From Lachnospiraceae bacterium (GTDB taxonomy: Bacteria; Bacillota; Clostridia; Lachnospirales; Lachnospiraceae), in assembly GCA_017469405.1 (NCBI GenBank), contig JAFUGL010000099.1, positions 1 through 64,000 on the forward strand: 64,000 nt of DNA, written 5' to 3'. Positions 1-8,842 of this stretch are shown here, in pieces. Each line of letters opens with the position of its first letter. Positions within the stretch are counted from its first letter, which is position 1. Position numbers and translations under genes: made by a program. The notes below the pieces were generated by a model. It was given only the letters and a program-made list of their open reading frames with translations, was not told where the DNA came from and made no database searches.

Positions 1-272
1 CTTTTACAGTAAGCCCTAAAGACAAAGAAAAAAAGAAAGTGGAAATTCCAAAAATAAGACTACCCCCCGACTATGATCCTGATGCTTCCCTTGCTACTTT
101 AAAATATACTTCTGTTTCTTGGATTGATTCAATAAATAGAGCAATCAATAAAACTGATTTTTCAAAAATCACACAAAAAACAAGAAATGATATTTTAAAA
201 AATATGGAAGATGTAATAAGTACAATTAATAAACTAAAAAATCTACTTGGAGGTACGGATAATAATGGATGA
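1..272 (+). CDS. Partial hypothetical protein, C-terminal part
   Basis: The frame is open from the first bases of the window through a TAA at 270-272, so the gene begins to the left. The in-frame GTG at 39 has no Shine-Dalgarno sequence and is probably internal. The visible 90 or so residues are hydrophilic and Lys-rich, with a Pro-rich stretch (KIRLPPDYDP) and a helical C-terminus. No family was recognised. The stop lies a few bases past the start of the ParB-like gene, so the two are probably translationally coupled and read away from the leftward transfer operon. It may be a DNA-binding partner of the ParB-like protein, but that is inference from position only. Confidence 0.5.
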   Translation, partial: FTVSPKDKEKKKVEIPKIRLPPDYDPDASLATLKYTSVSWIDSINRAINKTDFSKITQKTRNDILKNMEDVISTINKLKNLLGGTDNNG

Positions 273-1206
273 TTTATATAATAAATATGTTCCTAACGTA
301 AGATTTGAACTTATACCAATAAAAGATTTAGTTTCTAATCAGGAATACCAAAGACATATTTCAATCAAACATATTGAAAAGGCTGTTGATGGATTCGACA
401 TCAATCAGGTTAATTGTGTAAGAGTAAGTCAAAGGGATGGATATAATTACGTTGTAAACGGACAGCACACCATTGAAATAATTGCAGCGGTCTCCGGTTC
501 AAGGGAAACCCCTGTATGGTGCATGATACATAATGAGGAACTTAAATATAACAAAGAAGCAGATATATTTGCAAACCAACAAAAATATGTAAAACAATTA
601 CAACCATATGAAATTTTTAAAGCACATCTTGAAGCAGGTAATGATAAATATATTATAATAAACGACCTTGTTGAATCTTTTGGATTACACGTTTGCCCTA
701 ACTCTGCCGATTTTGGAATCTGTGCAGTTACATCACTTGTAAAGATTTATGAAAAGACCGGTTATGATATTTTAAACAGAACTCTTATTTTGATTGTTGG
801 TACATGGGAAGGTGAAGCACATTCACTTAGCAGTAATATGTTATGGGGAGTTGCAAAAGTAATATATGCATATAAAGATAAATTAGACGATGATCGCTTT
901 AAAGAAAAACTTGGTGTTATATCTGTAAGAGAACTATCACGTACTGCCAAGGAAAGACGAGCCGGTTCTTTAGGTTATGCCGAAGCAATCGTACTTAATT
1001 ATAATAAAAAATCTCATGGAGTTTTAAACATAGAAGAATTATATAAAAACAAAATACCACCGGAGAAAAATTTAAAAGAAAAATTAAATGCTCCTCCAGA
1101 TACAAAAAGCAATGAACCTTATGAAACAATTACGGAACAAGAATTATCTGATTCTAAAAAAGAGTCTAATGGACAGCTTTCGATGTTTGAAAAAATCACA
1201 GAATAG
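265..1206 (+). CDS. ParB/sulfiredoxin-fold (DUF6551-like) protein
   Basis: The N-terminal 100 residues resemble a ParB nuclease-type domain: a lead strand (FELIPIKDL), a helix (HIEKAVDGFD), then VVNGQHTIEIIAA, equivalent to the conserved GxHR/GQHT box of ParB-like and DUF6551 proteins. The rest is helical and ends with a Lys/Glu-rich tail. ATG 265 is chosen over TTG 247 because GGAGGT at 249-254 lies 10 bases upstream of it. The start overlaps the preceding gene by 8 bp. In ICEs and phages such proteins accompany partition, replication or antirestriction functions; the specific role here is unknown. It is transcribed towards the relaxase gene. Confidence 0.6.
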   Translation: MDDLYNKYVPNVRFELIPIKDLVSNQEYQRHISIKHIEKAVDGFDINQVNCVRVSQRDGYNYVVNGQHTIEIIAAVSGSRETPVWCMIHNEELKYNKEADIFANQQKYVKQLQPYEIFKAHLEAGNDKYIIINDLVESFGLHVCPNSADFGICAVTSLVKIYEKTGYDILNRTLILIVGTWEGEAHSLSSNMLWGVAKVIYAYKDKLDDDRFKEKLGVISVRELSRTAKERRAGSLGYAEAIVLNYNKKSHGVLNIEELYKNKIPPEKNLKEKLNAPPDTKSNEPYETITEQELSDSKKESNGQLSMFEKITE

Positions 1207-1228
1207 GGTATCTTAAGAGCAAGTTTCG

Positions 1229-1293
1229 CACGGTCATACAAAAACCCTGTTTTTGTATAATCGTGCCTTTACTTGATGGGGATTTTTCCCCAT
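1229..1293. repeat. Two adjacent inverted repeats between converging ICE genes
   Basis: Arms CACGGTCATACAAAAAC (1229-1245) and GTTTTTGTATAATCGTG (1249-1265) pair over 17 positions with two mismatches and a 3-base loop. A second hairpin, ATGGGGA/TCCCCAT (1276-1282, 1287-1293), follows and then CCCCAAAACG. It sits between the rightward ParB-like gene and the leftward relaxase block. There is no clear T-run, so a plain terminator is not obvious. A role in transfer origin function or as a convergent terminator is possible. The rest of 1207-1450 is A+T-rich with nothing else recognised. Confidence 0.5.
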
Positions 1294-1450
1294 ACCCCAA
1301 AACGAAAAAACTCTGTTTTTCTATTAGCACTACGTGAAAAAAATGATAATCTTATAATTATAATATTTTTTATAACGAAATATATTTTTAAAAAAAGAAA
1401 AAAGGAAAAACAAAATTTTCCCTTTAATCTTTTTCAGATAATAATGCCAT

Positions 1451-1639
1451 TTACATTAAACCTTTTTTAAATAATCCATTATCATATAAAAAATCCATTT
1501 CTTCAAAACTTAATACCGAAAACGGATTCACCCAATTATCATCTTCATGATTTCCTTCTTTTTCTTTTAAAGTATAGGGTTCAAATCCAAGTTTATCACA
1601 AATTGATTTATACATACTTATTTTGTCTTGTTCTGACAT
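1451..1639 (-). CDS. Small acidic hypothetical protein
   Basis: A 62-residue acidic protein. ATG 1639 is preferred to the upstream GTG 1702 because an AAAGGGA ribosome binding site precedes it and the upstream extension reads like non-coding sequence. It contains CDKLGFEPYTLKEKEG and ends SFEEMDFLYDNGLFKKGLM. No domain was recognised. It lies just after the relaxase gene (75 bp) and is probably the last gene of the leftward transfer operon. Confidence 0.5.
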   Translation of the reverse strand: MSEQDKISMYKSICDKLGFEPYTLKEKEGNHEDDNWVNPFSVLSFEEMDFLYDNGLFKKGLM

Positions 1640-1714
1640 AATTAAATTCCCTTTAATAATTTTTTCTTTAACATTATAACATAGCAGATTGAACCATACC
1701 ATCTGTTTTTAATT

Positions 1715-3316
1715 TTACCTCTGCTTGTTTAAATATCGTTCTTTATTTTTTTCATATGGTTTATTCAATATTTCACCCATATTGACTCTAACTGTATATA
1801 TTTCCTTTTCCTTATTACTTAAATTTTTTATTTGTTCTTTTTTATTCTGAACACTATTTTTTAGCAAATCTCTTTTACATTTTAATTCTTTTATGTCAGG
1901 TAGCCTTCCCTTTGGATATTTTTCTTTTATATATGTGTAAGCCTCTTCATAATCTGCTATTTCAATTTTATGCTCACTTCTAAATTTATCTTTATCACTT
2001 GAAGCCTTATACTCTTTATAAGTTTTTTTGTTTGCATAATATATAGCCATATTACGTATTATCTGATTACATTCTTTTAATTCATTGCTTAAATCTTTCT
2101 TTTCTTCTTTAAGTGCGTTTAACTTTTCACTGATACTTTTATGCTCATTATCTATATCTGATATGCTGTCATATCCATGTTCTTTTGCATAGATAACAGT
2201 AAGAGCCATCTGTTTAAGGTTATTTACTTTAACCTTTCTTTCATAAGCTCTGTTAATTTTAACTTTAATATTATCCTGCAAATTTGTTACAAGTTTAAGG
2301 TTAGTCCTTTGATAAATAGCATTTATTTGATACAAAGGAATATTATAATCTTTTAATATTTTTTCAGTATCTATAACATCCTCATTTGCTATCATATCTT
2401 TAATTCTTTCTAATTCATAATCCGTTCCTAATGCTCTGCCCCTTATATATTTATTTCGGTTTTCCGGAAGAAAGCTGATTCTTCCTCTTGTAATTTTTAC
2501 TTTTATCTTATACTGCTCATACATCAAATTTATAAATTCATCATATGATGCAGCCTTTTTTATACATTCTTTTATTGCGATTCTTATATTTTCCTTTAAT
2601 GTTTGAAACTGGGTTATTCGTGGTTCATATCCATTGCTTTTTATGTTTTCATTTTCAATATTAAGCTTTCTTTGTCCAGATTTTCTTGCCCTATATTCTC
2701 TGTCATTTATTTTATTTTCTGATGGAGTAACAAGATCAACTTGACCTAATCCTTCCCTTTCGCACATATCCATTACAGCCTTTTTTAAATATTCCAATAA
2801 ATCTTTTGAAGCCCAATGTTTAAAGCCTGCTTTGTTTTCAGAATATTTACTCATATAAGGCTTTCTTTCAATATCTTCAAAACGTACACTATGAACTACT
2901 ATATGGCAGTGGATATTTTTGCTTTTATTATGTCCGTCCGTATGCGTACAAACCATTACCTTGTGACCTTTAAAATGCTCTTTGGCAAATTCCATACCAA
3001 GCTCTTGTGCCCTTTTTCCTGTTAGACCTTTATCTATATCTTCCGGCTCAAATGAAAGAATATAATGGTGTGTTTTTATACTTTTTTTATCTTTTATTAC
3101 TTTAAATTTTTTATCTATTTCTTCACATTCATCTGAAAAAGTATATGGATCACAATTAATACCATCAATATAATATTCATCCCTTAACACCATTTTCCCA
3201 TTTTCATCTAATATAGCTTTTCCTGTTTCCTCATCATGTTTATAAATCATATAAAAAAGAGCATCCTTATATTTTTTATTTTTAACAGCTAAATGTTTAA
3301 TTATTGCCACTATCAT
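1715..3316 (-). CDS. Conjugative relaxase (MOBP-like, VirD2 type)
   Basis: This is the DNA-nicking relaxase that starts conjugative transfer. The N-terminal domain contains the three-histidine metal-binding motif as NIHCHIVVHS (His137, His139, His143 counted from the GTG 3319), preceded by HHYILSFEPED. Tyrosines near residues 23-26 (FYMIY) are candidates for the catalytic tyrosine. The C-terminal half is Lys-rich and partly coiled coil. At 533 aa it has the usual length for Tn1549-type relaxases. Its start overlaps the mobC stop by about 20 bp (ATG 3316 or GTG 3319), so the two are probably translationally coupled. Relaxase identity is firm from the motif plus MobC; the exact MOB subfamily is less certain. 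Confidence 0.9.
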   Translation of the reverse strand: MIVAIIKHLAVKNKKYKDALFYMIYKHDEETGKAILDENGKMVLRDEYYIDGINCDPYTFSDECEEIDKKFKVIKDKKSIKTHHYILSFEPEDIDKGLTGKRAQELGMEFAKEHFKGHKVMVCTHTDGHNKSKNIHCHIVVHSVRFEDIERKPYMSKYSENKAGFKHWASKDLLEYLKKAVMDMCEREGLGQVDLVTPSENKINDREYRARKSGQRKLNIENENIKSNGYEPRITQFQTLKENIRIAIKECIKKAASYDEFINLMYEQYKIKVKITRGRISFLPENRNKYIRGRALGTDYELERIKDMIANEDVIDTEKILKDYNIPLYQINAIYQRTNLKLVTNLQDNIKVKINRAYERKVKVNNLKQMALTVIYAKEHGYDSISDIDNEHKSISEKLNALKEEKKDLSNELKECNQIIRNMAIYYANKKTYKEYKASSDKDKFRSEHKIEIADYEEAYTYIKEKYPKGRLPDIKELKCKRDLLKNSVQNKKEQIKNLSNKEKEIYTVRVNMGEILNKPYEKNKERYLNKQR

Positions 3317-3674
3317 CACCTGCTAACTTTGATAAATCATTAAATGCTTTATGTATTTCATCCATACAGTTATGAAGCTCATATAGTACCTGAGAGCTTC
3401 TATAACCACCCTGATTGAAATACTTTGCTATTTGGTTAATATTACTACCTATCTTTCCTAAATTAGCCTTAATATCCCTTATTTCCGGCATATCAACCTT
3501 ATTAACTTTTCTTATAATTACTTTTTTATTTAAAAGGCAACGTCTTATGTATTCGGAAATTGTAAGCCCTGAACTTTCAACATTTTTTATAACTATTAAA
3601 TACTCCGGTTCTGTCATTTTTACATTTAGTCTTTTATTCTTAATAAGATTATCAAGTTTTTTAGGTCTTGCCAT
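3297..3674 (-). CDS. mobC: MobC-type relaxosome accessory protein
   Basis: A 125-residue protein. It begins MARPKKLDNLIKNKRLNVKM, a ribbon-helix-helix DNA-binding segment, and continues with SGLTISEYIRRCLL and GKIGSNINQIAKYFNQGG, the hallmark of bacterial MobC proteins. MobC binds oriT and helps the relaxase open the strands. ATG 3674 follows GGTGGTGG; the upstream GTG 3686 is less likely. It lies directly before and overlaps the relaxase gene. The transfer origin is expected nearby, either in the 3675-3745 gap or beyond the relaxase. Confidence 0.9.
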   Translation of the reverse strand: MARPKKLDNLIKNKRLNVKMTEPEYLIVIKNVESSGLTISEYIRRCLLNKKVIIRKVNKVDMPEIRDIKANLGKIGSNINQIAKYFNQGGYRSSQVLYELHNCMDEIHKAFNDLSKLAGDDSGNN

Positions 3675-3693
3675 AATAACCACCACCTATCTA

Positions 3694-3741
3694 TAAAAAA
3701 ATAAACCCGATATGAAAGAGATTGATCTTTCATATCGGGTT
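3694..3741 (-). terminator. Intrinsic terminator after the YodL gene
   Basis: On the - strand a perfect 16-bp stem (arms 3726-3741 and 3704-3719, 6-base loop) begins 3 bases after the stop codon at 3745 and is followed by a T-run (complement of the A-run ending at 3700). It separates the YodL gene from mobC-relaxase. The long stem just upstream of mobC also makes it a possible part of oriT. Confidence 0.8.
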
Positions 3742-3744
3742 AAT

Positions 3745-4515
3745 CTACTTATTATCTTTTTCCAATACTTCATCATTTGCCTTGTTATCATACTTTTCTC
3801 TTACTTCTTTTTGCTTTTCTTTTAGCATTTTAAGGACGGATGGCTTTTTATTATTTATAATGCCGTCAATCATATTGTAATTTGCTTCCACAACCATTTC
3901 CGCAGTTCTTAGGTACTCTCCGTTTTCATATGCTTTTTGCCAGTTTTCCATTTTAGGTTTATTCTTTATATAGTCCTTTATGTATGAAATAACATCATCC
4001 ATAAAACCAAGTTTAACCTTATCAAGAATAACTGTTCCTCTCTCGTCCAGTATTATCCATGCCACTTTTTCTTTAAATTCTTCATTTTCCATTAAATAAA
4101 AATTCTTACCCATTATATTAAGTGACTCGCAAGTATACCAGTGTCCTTCATAACCTTTAATTATAAAATCCCTTGTATCATAATCAATTACACTTCCATC
4201 GTCTTCATTTTCCATAAATCCCTCAAGAAGTAAATAATCCTCCCCATCGCAAAAGTAAGCATAAAGAACGCTGTCACGGTTTACTAAAACAACATCACTT
4301 ATATTAATCCTTTTATCAGGAAAAGAATTATTATAATCAGCTTCTATATCAAATATTGTAGCATCATATTTTATATCTTTCATAAATACCATATGATACA
4401 TACTGCTTGTTATTCTTTTTCCTTTATCCCTAAAGTATGATATAGGCTTATTATGAAAGGGGAGTAAATCTCCCCTTCCATACAGCTTATATACCGAGTA
4501 TGATGCACTTTTCAT
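3745..4515 (-). CDS. YodL-domain ICE protein with SVL..LKEKQKE tail
   Basis: A 256-residue protein. The N-terminal 100 residues match the YodL-type domain of Gram-positive mobile elements: YSVYKLYGRGDLLPFHNKPI, then ATIFDIEADYNNSFPDKRIN, ISDVVLVNRD and a YFCDGEDYLLLEGF strand, corresponding to the usual IF.kFN..P.dF.GrSlSvSDVV...yYvD..GF pattern. The middle is unassigned. The C-terminus, KPSVLKMLKEKQKEVREKYD, is nearly identical to the tail of the YodL-nucleotidyltransferase protein at 16533-17429. It starts 1 base after the small gene upstream and is in the same operon as the large ArdC-like protein. Function is unknown; antirestriction or host-takeover is inferred from the family's company. 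Confidence 0.7.
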   Translation of the reverse strand: MKSASYSVYKLYGRGDLLPFHNKPISYFRDKGKRITSSMYHMVFMKDIKYDATIFDIEADYNNSFPDKRINISDVVLVNRDSVLYAYFCDGEDYLLLEGFMENEDDGSVIDYDTRDFIIKGYEGHWYTCESLNIMGKNFYLMENEEFKEKVAWIILDERGTVILDKVKLGFMDDVISYIKDYIKNKPKMENWQKAYENGEYLRTAEMVVEANYNMIDGIINNKKPSVLKMLKEKQKEVREKYDNKANDEVLEKDNK

Positions 4516-4516
4516 A

Positions 4517-4714
4517 TCAATTACCTTTTACAATCTCATATCCTGCAAATCCGTTTATATCGTTGGCAGCATCTATATCCGTGTCGGCATCCGAAATAAG
4601 ATCGCTTATAATATCCTCGTCACTTGGCATAAGTTTTTTTATATAATTAAGTTTTGTCAAAAGATTGTTCTTTGAACTCTCTTCCGTAAAATCCACTATT
4701 AAATTACCTATCAT
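4517..4714 (-). CDS. Small acidic hypothetical ICE protein
   Basis: A 65-residue, Asp-rich protein (PSDEDIISDLISDADTDIDAANDING). Its ATG overlaps the stop of the large upstream gene by 4 bases (ATGA), and its stop is followed immediately by the YodL gene, so it is translationally coupled within that operon. No family was recognised. The acidic character resembles small DNA-mimic antirestriction proteins, but it is short and this is only a suggestion. Confidence 0.6.
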   Translation of the reverse strand: MIGNLIVDFTEESSKNNLLTKLNYIKKLMPSDEDIISDLISDADTDIDAANDINGFAGYEIVKGN

Positions 4715-7700
4715 AATTCTTCTCCTCCCTTATCCTTCTTGTTGCTTTTAGACTTCGTCTTGGACTTATTAGTATTACTCTTTGATACGGATTCCTTTTT
4801 GTCCTTTAAATCCTTAACAACAGACTTTTTCTTTATTTCTTCCTTTGTGGCTGATAAATCTTTTTCCTTTGGCATTGCCTCTTTTAAATCTTCATATGCC
4901 TTTTTTACTTCCGGAGATGCCTTTATATGATCCACCATATTAATCACATCATCTGATACAAAGCCCATAGGCATAAGATCATAAGTACCGTCATAAATAC
5001 TGCCATCCAAAAAAGTAATACCGATTGTCTTATTTGCATTAAGTCTATCCCCCGGTATGTCATTATAAATCTTTACTGCTTCAGGTAGTGTAAGTCCTTC
5101 GTGATATTCACCTAAAGACGGAAATTCAGAAGCCTCAGCCACATAGTAAGATACAGATTCAGAAATTCCATTACTTTTTTCAATCATACTTCTCATACCT
5201 ATTGCACCATTAACTTCTTCTTCCTTATAATTTTCAGGATGAGCAATTATTTCATCAAACATACCGACAACATCATACTTTGAACCTGAAAGAAGATCAT
5301 TTGTTATTTTTTCAATAAACGCATCTCTTTCACCTTCTCCGGCAAGCTCACCAAAATGATATGAACGATACTCAGCTACAGCATAAGCGGTTGTATTAGC
5401 AAGTTCTTTTTTCTCATCATCATTAAGTGAGTTATAAAATCTTACTTCCTTACTTGCTTCCTTTGTTCTTTCTTCATATTTTGAAGCAAGCTCAAAAACA
5501 TGGTTTTCTTTATCATAGTGATATACCTTATCGGATAAGAAATCCATAGGTGAAACAACAGCTTCGTTTACATCCCTTACCATATATTCCAAGTCCTTAT
5601 ATGATTCAAAAAATCTTTCCGGCACAAGTAAAATTTCATGTATTGAAGATGGAATAACATATAAGTTATCGCCTATTTCTTTTGATGCGTTTTCTAAAAA
5701 GTCCGGATATGCAATTAAACTTGCACCATGAATATTTGATTCAACACCAGCCCAATAAAGGTTTTTATCTTCCTGGCATACATACGTTTCCGAATACTTT
5801 TCTTCACCCATCATATTAACAAGCAAATCTCTTAAAGGCATAAGTTTTGCCGGCTCCATTTTTACCATGTTTTTTACAGCATCTTCATGAAGCGTACTTA
5901 AATCAACACCCCATTCATTAAATAAGTTATCTTTAACAACTGCACTTGAAATACCATCCGCATCTTTTGCTACTCTTATTGTATAAATAACGGATAAATC
6001 CTCTATTTCTGTATGTGGTATATCTTTTAGATATTCCTCATTAACTTTTGTGTTTAATACCCTTATTCCAAGAGAAGACTTAACCTTTTCATAATCAAGC
6101 AAATCTTCCTGACTTAAGCTAAAAGGTACATTTTCTATGTAGTGTACGGCATCTGCCTTTATCTTATCAAGGACAACAGGTAAATATGCACCCCTTTCAA
6201 GCATGTTAAAATACTCTCTCATATAAAGAATCGGTCCGGTTATAGAATTTGGCGGAAGTATGCTTATAGCTTTTTCATGTACGTTCTGCATCTTATTTAT
6301 ATCCATTACTTTAATTTCGGACTTACTATATATATCAGGAAGTAATCTTGGAAGTGCCATACTTACCATATTTATAAATCCTTCATAGTCATAAACATCC
6401 ATAGCAGATGCACTTGCTATCTTATCCTCTTTTATCTTACCTTTTGTTTTAGTCTTTTTAGGCATTTCAACCACGTTTTCGTTTGCAGCTTCCTTTTCAC
6501 CGTAAAACTCCGGTATTTCCATAAAGCCACTATCATCAACAAAAAAAGCTCTTTCCCTTCCATTCCTATTAAGTACAATTACATCACCGGTAAGAATAGA
6601 CCTAAAATCCTGACCTTCTACTTCACCACTTGTAAACATGTCATAAATACTATCAAGCGTGACACCTTCCGTAAGTTCTCCAGTATAAACCTTATCAAAA
6701 TTATCCTTTAATACTGTAAGGTTTCTCTCACGAAGTTTTAATAGTGGCTGAAATTCCACACTTCTATTTTCCGTAGTATTACTTCTTTGATATATCTCAA
6801 AGTATGGATTGTCCAAAAGTGGCTTTTCGTTTTCAAGTTCGATTACCTTTTCAGTTATCTTATCAATGATATCTGCCGAGGTCTTTCTTATTAAGTCCAT
6901 TGAAGATTTAAGTTCCTTCATTTCCCTGCCACTGCTCCATCCGGCAATATACCCAAAAGACATTTCAGAAGTATCAAAACCAAAGTGCTGTGAAACTGTA
7001 TATGCAACAGATTCAGCTTCCACTTCTCTTGTAAGCCTGTCCTTTTTTACTTCCTTATCTTCCAGTTCTTCCTTGCTGTGTAAAATAGAATGTGCCATCT
7101 CATGGATAATGGTTTCCATTGTCTGTACTTCACTCATTCCATTTTTAATTACGATTTCCTTATCTTCTCTTTGATAGTATCCGTCTATATCAATATCATC
7201 AAATCTTATAGGCACAGGAGATACATCCTTAACAGCTTCAATAAACGTATCATAATAAGCTACATTTCCCATAAGCTCTTCTGCACCAAGAGTTGGAAGC
7301 GGTTCACCTTCTGTTTGTGATACATCAAACACAGTAGTCATTCTAAATCTTGTTGCTTCTACCGATACATCATCAAGTATCTGCTTTCCTTCCTCGTCAA
7401 GAATTGCTTCCTTTGTTTCAGGATTAATTCTACCTACAAGCCTTCTTTCCTTTGTGGTAATAGGTGCAATAATACGGATACCATGTTCACCCTTTTTTAC
7501 CGATCTGTGAAACTTTCTTTGCCAAGCATCAAACCCGGCAAGTCGTGTTGCATCCGGTTTTTGTGCTGCAATAAGTATAGTATTGTTAAAGCTGTAGTTA
7601 TGAAACTTTGACATTGTTTTAAGATATGTCTTATAGTTTTCACTTGTGAAAAGTTCTGCAACGCCCTTTTCAAGTCTTTCCGTAATTTCCTTCATACGGT

Positions 7701-7734
7701 CTTCATTTGTTTTTCTTGTAAAATTATTTGGCAT
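4711..7734 (-). CDS. Large polyvalent protein: ArdC-like, metallopeptidase, YodL, DUF5688
   Basis: A 1,007-residue multidomain protein. Residues 10-150 match the ArdC-type N-terminal ssDNA-binding domain (ITERLEKGVAELFTSENYKT, FNNTILIAAQKPDATRLAGF, KKGEHGIRIIAPI). Residues 155-260 form a zinc-peptidase-like domain with HEMAH (His211, Glu212, His215) and a downstream REVEAESVAY glutamate. A YodL-like segment follows (about 365-420; GDVIVLNRNG, FFVDDSGFMEIPEF). Next is a DUF5688 region (about 455-740; LSVIYTIRVAKDADG, NLYVIPSSIHEILLVP). A large-polyvalent-protein-type C-terminus comes last (YVAEASEFPSLGEYHEGLTL), ending in a basic Lys/Ser tail. ArdC proteins protect incoming ssDNA from restriction and can be co-transferred, so this may be injected with the ICE strand; that is inference. 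A GGAGG lies 9 bases before ATG 7734. Confidence 0.88.
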   Translation of the reverse strand: MPNNFTRKTNEDRMKEITERLEKGVAELFTSENYKTYLKTMSKFHNYSFNNTILIAAQKPDATRLAGFDAWQRKFHRSVKKGEHGIRIIAPITTKERRLVGRINPETKEAILDEEGKQILDDVSVEATRFRMTTVFDVSQTEGEPLPTLGAEELMGNVAYYDTFIEAVKDVSPVPIRFDDIDIDGYYQREDKEIVIKNGMSEVQTMETIIHEMAHSILHSKEELEDKEVKKDRLTREVEAESVAYTVSQHFGFDTSEMSFGYIAGWSSGREMKELKSSMDLIRKTSADIIDKITEKVIELENEKPLLDNPYFEIYQRSNTTENRSVEFQPLLKLRERNLTVLKDNFDKVYTGELTEGVTLDSIYDMFTSGEVEGQDFRSILTGDVIVLNRNGRERAFFVDDSGFMEIPEFYGEKEAANENVVEMPKKTKTKGKIKEDKIASASAMDVYDYEGFINMVSMALPRLLPDIYSKSEIKVMDINKMQNVHEKAISILPPNSITGPILYMREYFNMLERGAYLPVVLDKIKADAVHYIENVPFSLSQEDLLDYEKVKSSLGIRVLNTKVNEEYLKDIPHTEIEDLSVIYTIRVAKDADGISSAVVKDNLFNEWGVDLSTLHEDAVKNMVKMEPAKLMPLRDLLVNMMGEEKYSETYVCQEDKNLYWAGVESNIHGASLIAYPDFLENASKEIGDNLYVIPSSIHEILLVPERFFESYKDLEYMVRDVNEAVVSPMDFLSDKVYHYDKENHVFELASKYEERTKEASKEVRFYNSLNDDEKKELANTTAYAVAEYRSYHFGELAGEGERDAFIEKITNDLLSGSKYDVVGMFDEIIAHPENYKEEEVNGAIGMRSMIEKSNGISESVSYYVAEASEFPSLGEYHEGLTLPEAVKIYNDIPGDRLNANKTIGITFLDGSIYDGTYDLMPMGFVSDDVINMVDHIKASPEVKKAYEDLKEAMPKEKDLSATKEEIKKKSVVKDLKDKKESVSKSNTNKSKTKSKSNKKDKGGEEL

Positions 7735-7764
7735 ATTATTTTTCCTCCATAAATTATATTTTTA

Positions 7765-7811
7765 TATATAAAAAACTTCGCCCTACGTTTACTGCGATAC
7801 GTAAAGCGAAG
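7765..7811 (-). terminator. Intrinsic terminator upstream of the ArdC-like gene
   Basis: On the - strand GCTTCGC ... GCGAAG (7806-7811 with 7776-7781) encloses a second ACGT pairing and is followed by TTTTTTATATA. It lies 15 bases after the DUF4366 gene stop at 7827, closing the channel-gene block before the ArdC-like gene. Confidence 0.75.
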
Positions 7812-7826
7812 CATTAATTTAATAAG

Positions 7827-8564
7827 TTATTCTTCATCATCTTCGTAGTTTTCTTCTATTTCTTCATCTTCCATATTTTCATCTACAAATTTATTTTTAT
7901 CCTTTTTACCCTTATTCTTTATTAAGTAATAACCTATTCCGAAAACTACAACAACGACTATGATAATCATTGAAGAATTGCTTTTTTTCTTTACTACTTT
8001 ACTTTCTTTTTCTTCCTTTACTTCATCAGGTACTATTACCTGTGGAATTTCTTCTGTTGTTACTTCCTCTGCAGTTGTTTCAACAAAATCCTTTAAGTCA
8101 TATTCATCTACCTTTGATAAAAGATATACGTTTTCTGTAGTTCCTGACCTATCAATTACAATAAAAAAAGAATTTCCACTATCAGTTGTTATAGTAAGAA
8201 ATTCCTTTGTTTTATCGTTATTAAAGTCATCCTTAAGGGTACTGTTTCCATCAACCGAAAATGAAGTAGCTTCTTCAAATAAAGTCGTATCTTCTTCTGT
8301 TGTTTCTTTTGGTTCTTCACTTGTTACTTCCTCTGTTGTTTCCGTAGTTGGACTAAAATTAAAAACTATCGCTTCTGTAGTAGGACTATCAGCAAGAACC
8401 GGTGCAGCCTCCTCTTCCGTAACTTCCTTCTTTTTACCATCTTCGATTTCTTCATAGGTTACATTGTTATAGCCTTCATCATCCCCTTGTGCCATACATG
8501 GTATTGATATACCAAGTGTAATAATCATAAAAAATATCGTTACTAAAACTTTTATATTTTTCAC
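7827..8564 (-). CDS. DUF4366 (CD1107 family) membrane-anchored mobile element protein
   Basis: A 245-residue protein. A signal peptide (MKNIKVLVTIFFMIITLGIS ... CMAQ) is followed by a Thr/Glu-rich linker. The family core is KEFLTITTDSGNSFFIVIDR then TENVYLLSKVDEYDL. A transmembrane helix near residues 198-216 (MIIIVVVVVFGIGYYLI) and an acidic cytoplasmic tail complete it. This layout and core are typical of the CD1107/DUF4366 proteins between the NlpC/P60 and antirestriction genes of CTn-type ICEs. It is probably a surface part of the mating channel. It overlaps the DUF4315 gene by 4 bp. Confidence 0.85.
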   Translation of the reverse strand: MKNIKVLVTIFFMIITLGISIPCMAQGDDEGYNNVTYEEIEDGKKKEVTEEEAAPVLADSPTTEAIVFNFSPTTETTEEVTSEEPKETTEEDTTLFEEATSFSVDGNSTLKDDFNNDKTKEFLTITTDSGNSFFIVIDRSGTTENVYLLSKVDEYDLKDFVETTAEEVTTEEIPQVIVPDEVKEEKESKVVKKKSNSSMIIIVVVVVFGIGYYLIKNKGKKDKNKFVDENMEDEEIEENYEDDEE

Positions 8565-8830
8565 TTTGCTTCCTCCTTTATTACTTCCTTACCGTTTACA
8601 AAAAGTCTGCCTATATCATCCGTCTTTACTTCAATACTTTTATTATTTAATCCTGTTATAAATAAAAGTATCTCTTTGTCGGTAAGTTTATTTTTCTTAA
8701 GTGCCTTTTGCATTTCATCGGTTTCCATTATCTCTATGGCAGTTTTTATTTCCTGCTTCTGTCTTTCAATTTCCACCCTTTTTTTCTCAAGCACTTCCAA
8801 GTCAGATATGCTCTTTTCAAGTTTTCTCAT
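8561..8830 (-). CDS. DUF4315 family protein
   Basis: An 89-residue, charged, coiled-coil protein (MRKLEKSISDLEVLEKKRVE ... KEILLFITGLNNKS). Length, coiled-coil start and position between the NlpC/P60 and DUF4366 genes match the DUF4315 family of clostridial ICEs. Its stop overlaps the DUF4366 start by 4 bp and its start is 12 bp after the peptidase gene. Biochemical role is unknown; a structural or assembly role in the channel is inferred. Confidence 0.8.
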   Translation of the reverse strand: MRKLEKSISDLEVLEKKRVEIERQKQEIKTAIEIMETDEMQKALKKNKLTDKEILLFITGLNNKSIEVKTDDIGRLFVNGKEVIKEEAK

Positions 8831-8842
8831 AAAATCCCTCCT

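Noticed and set aside
3675..3745. Hairpin before mobC as the definite oriT
   Set aside because: The stem is followed by a T-run immediately after a stop codon, which fits a terminator; an oriT role cannot be excluded but was not called.
7960..8457. 165-aa + strand Ser/Val-rich frame opposite the DUF4366 gene
   Set aside because: It mirrors the Glu/Thr-rich linker on the - strand and has no ribosome binding site; a shadow frame.
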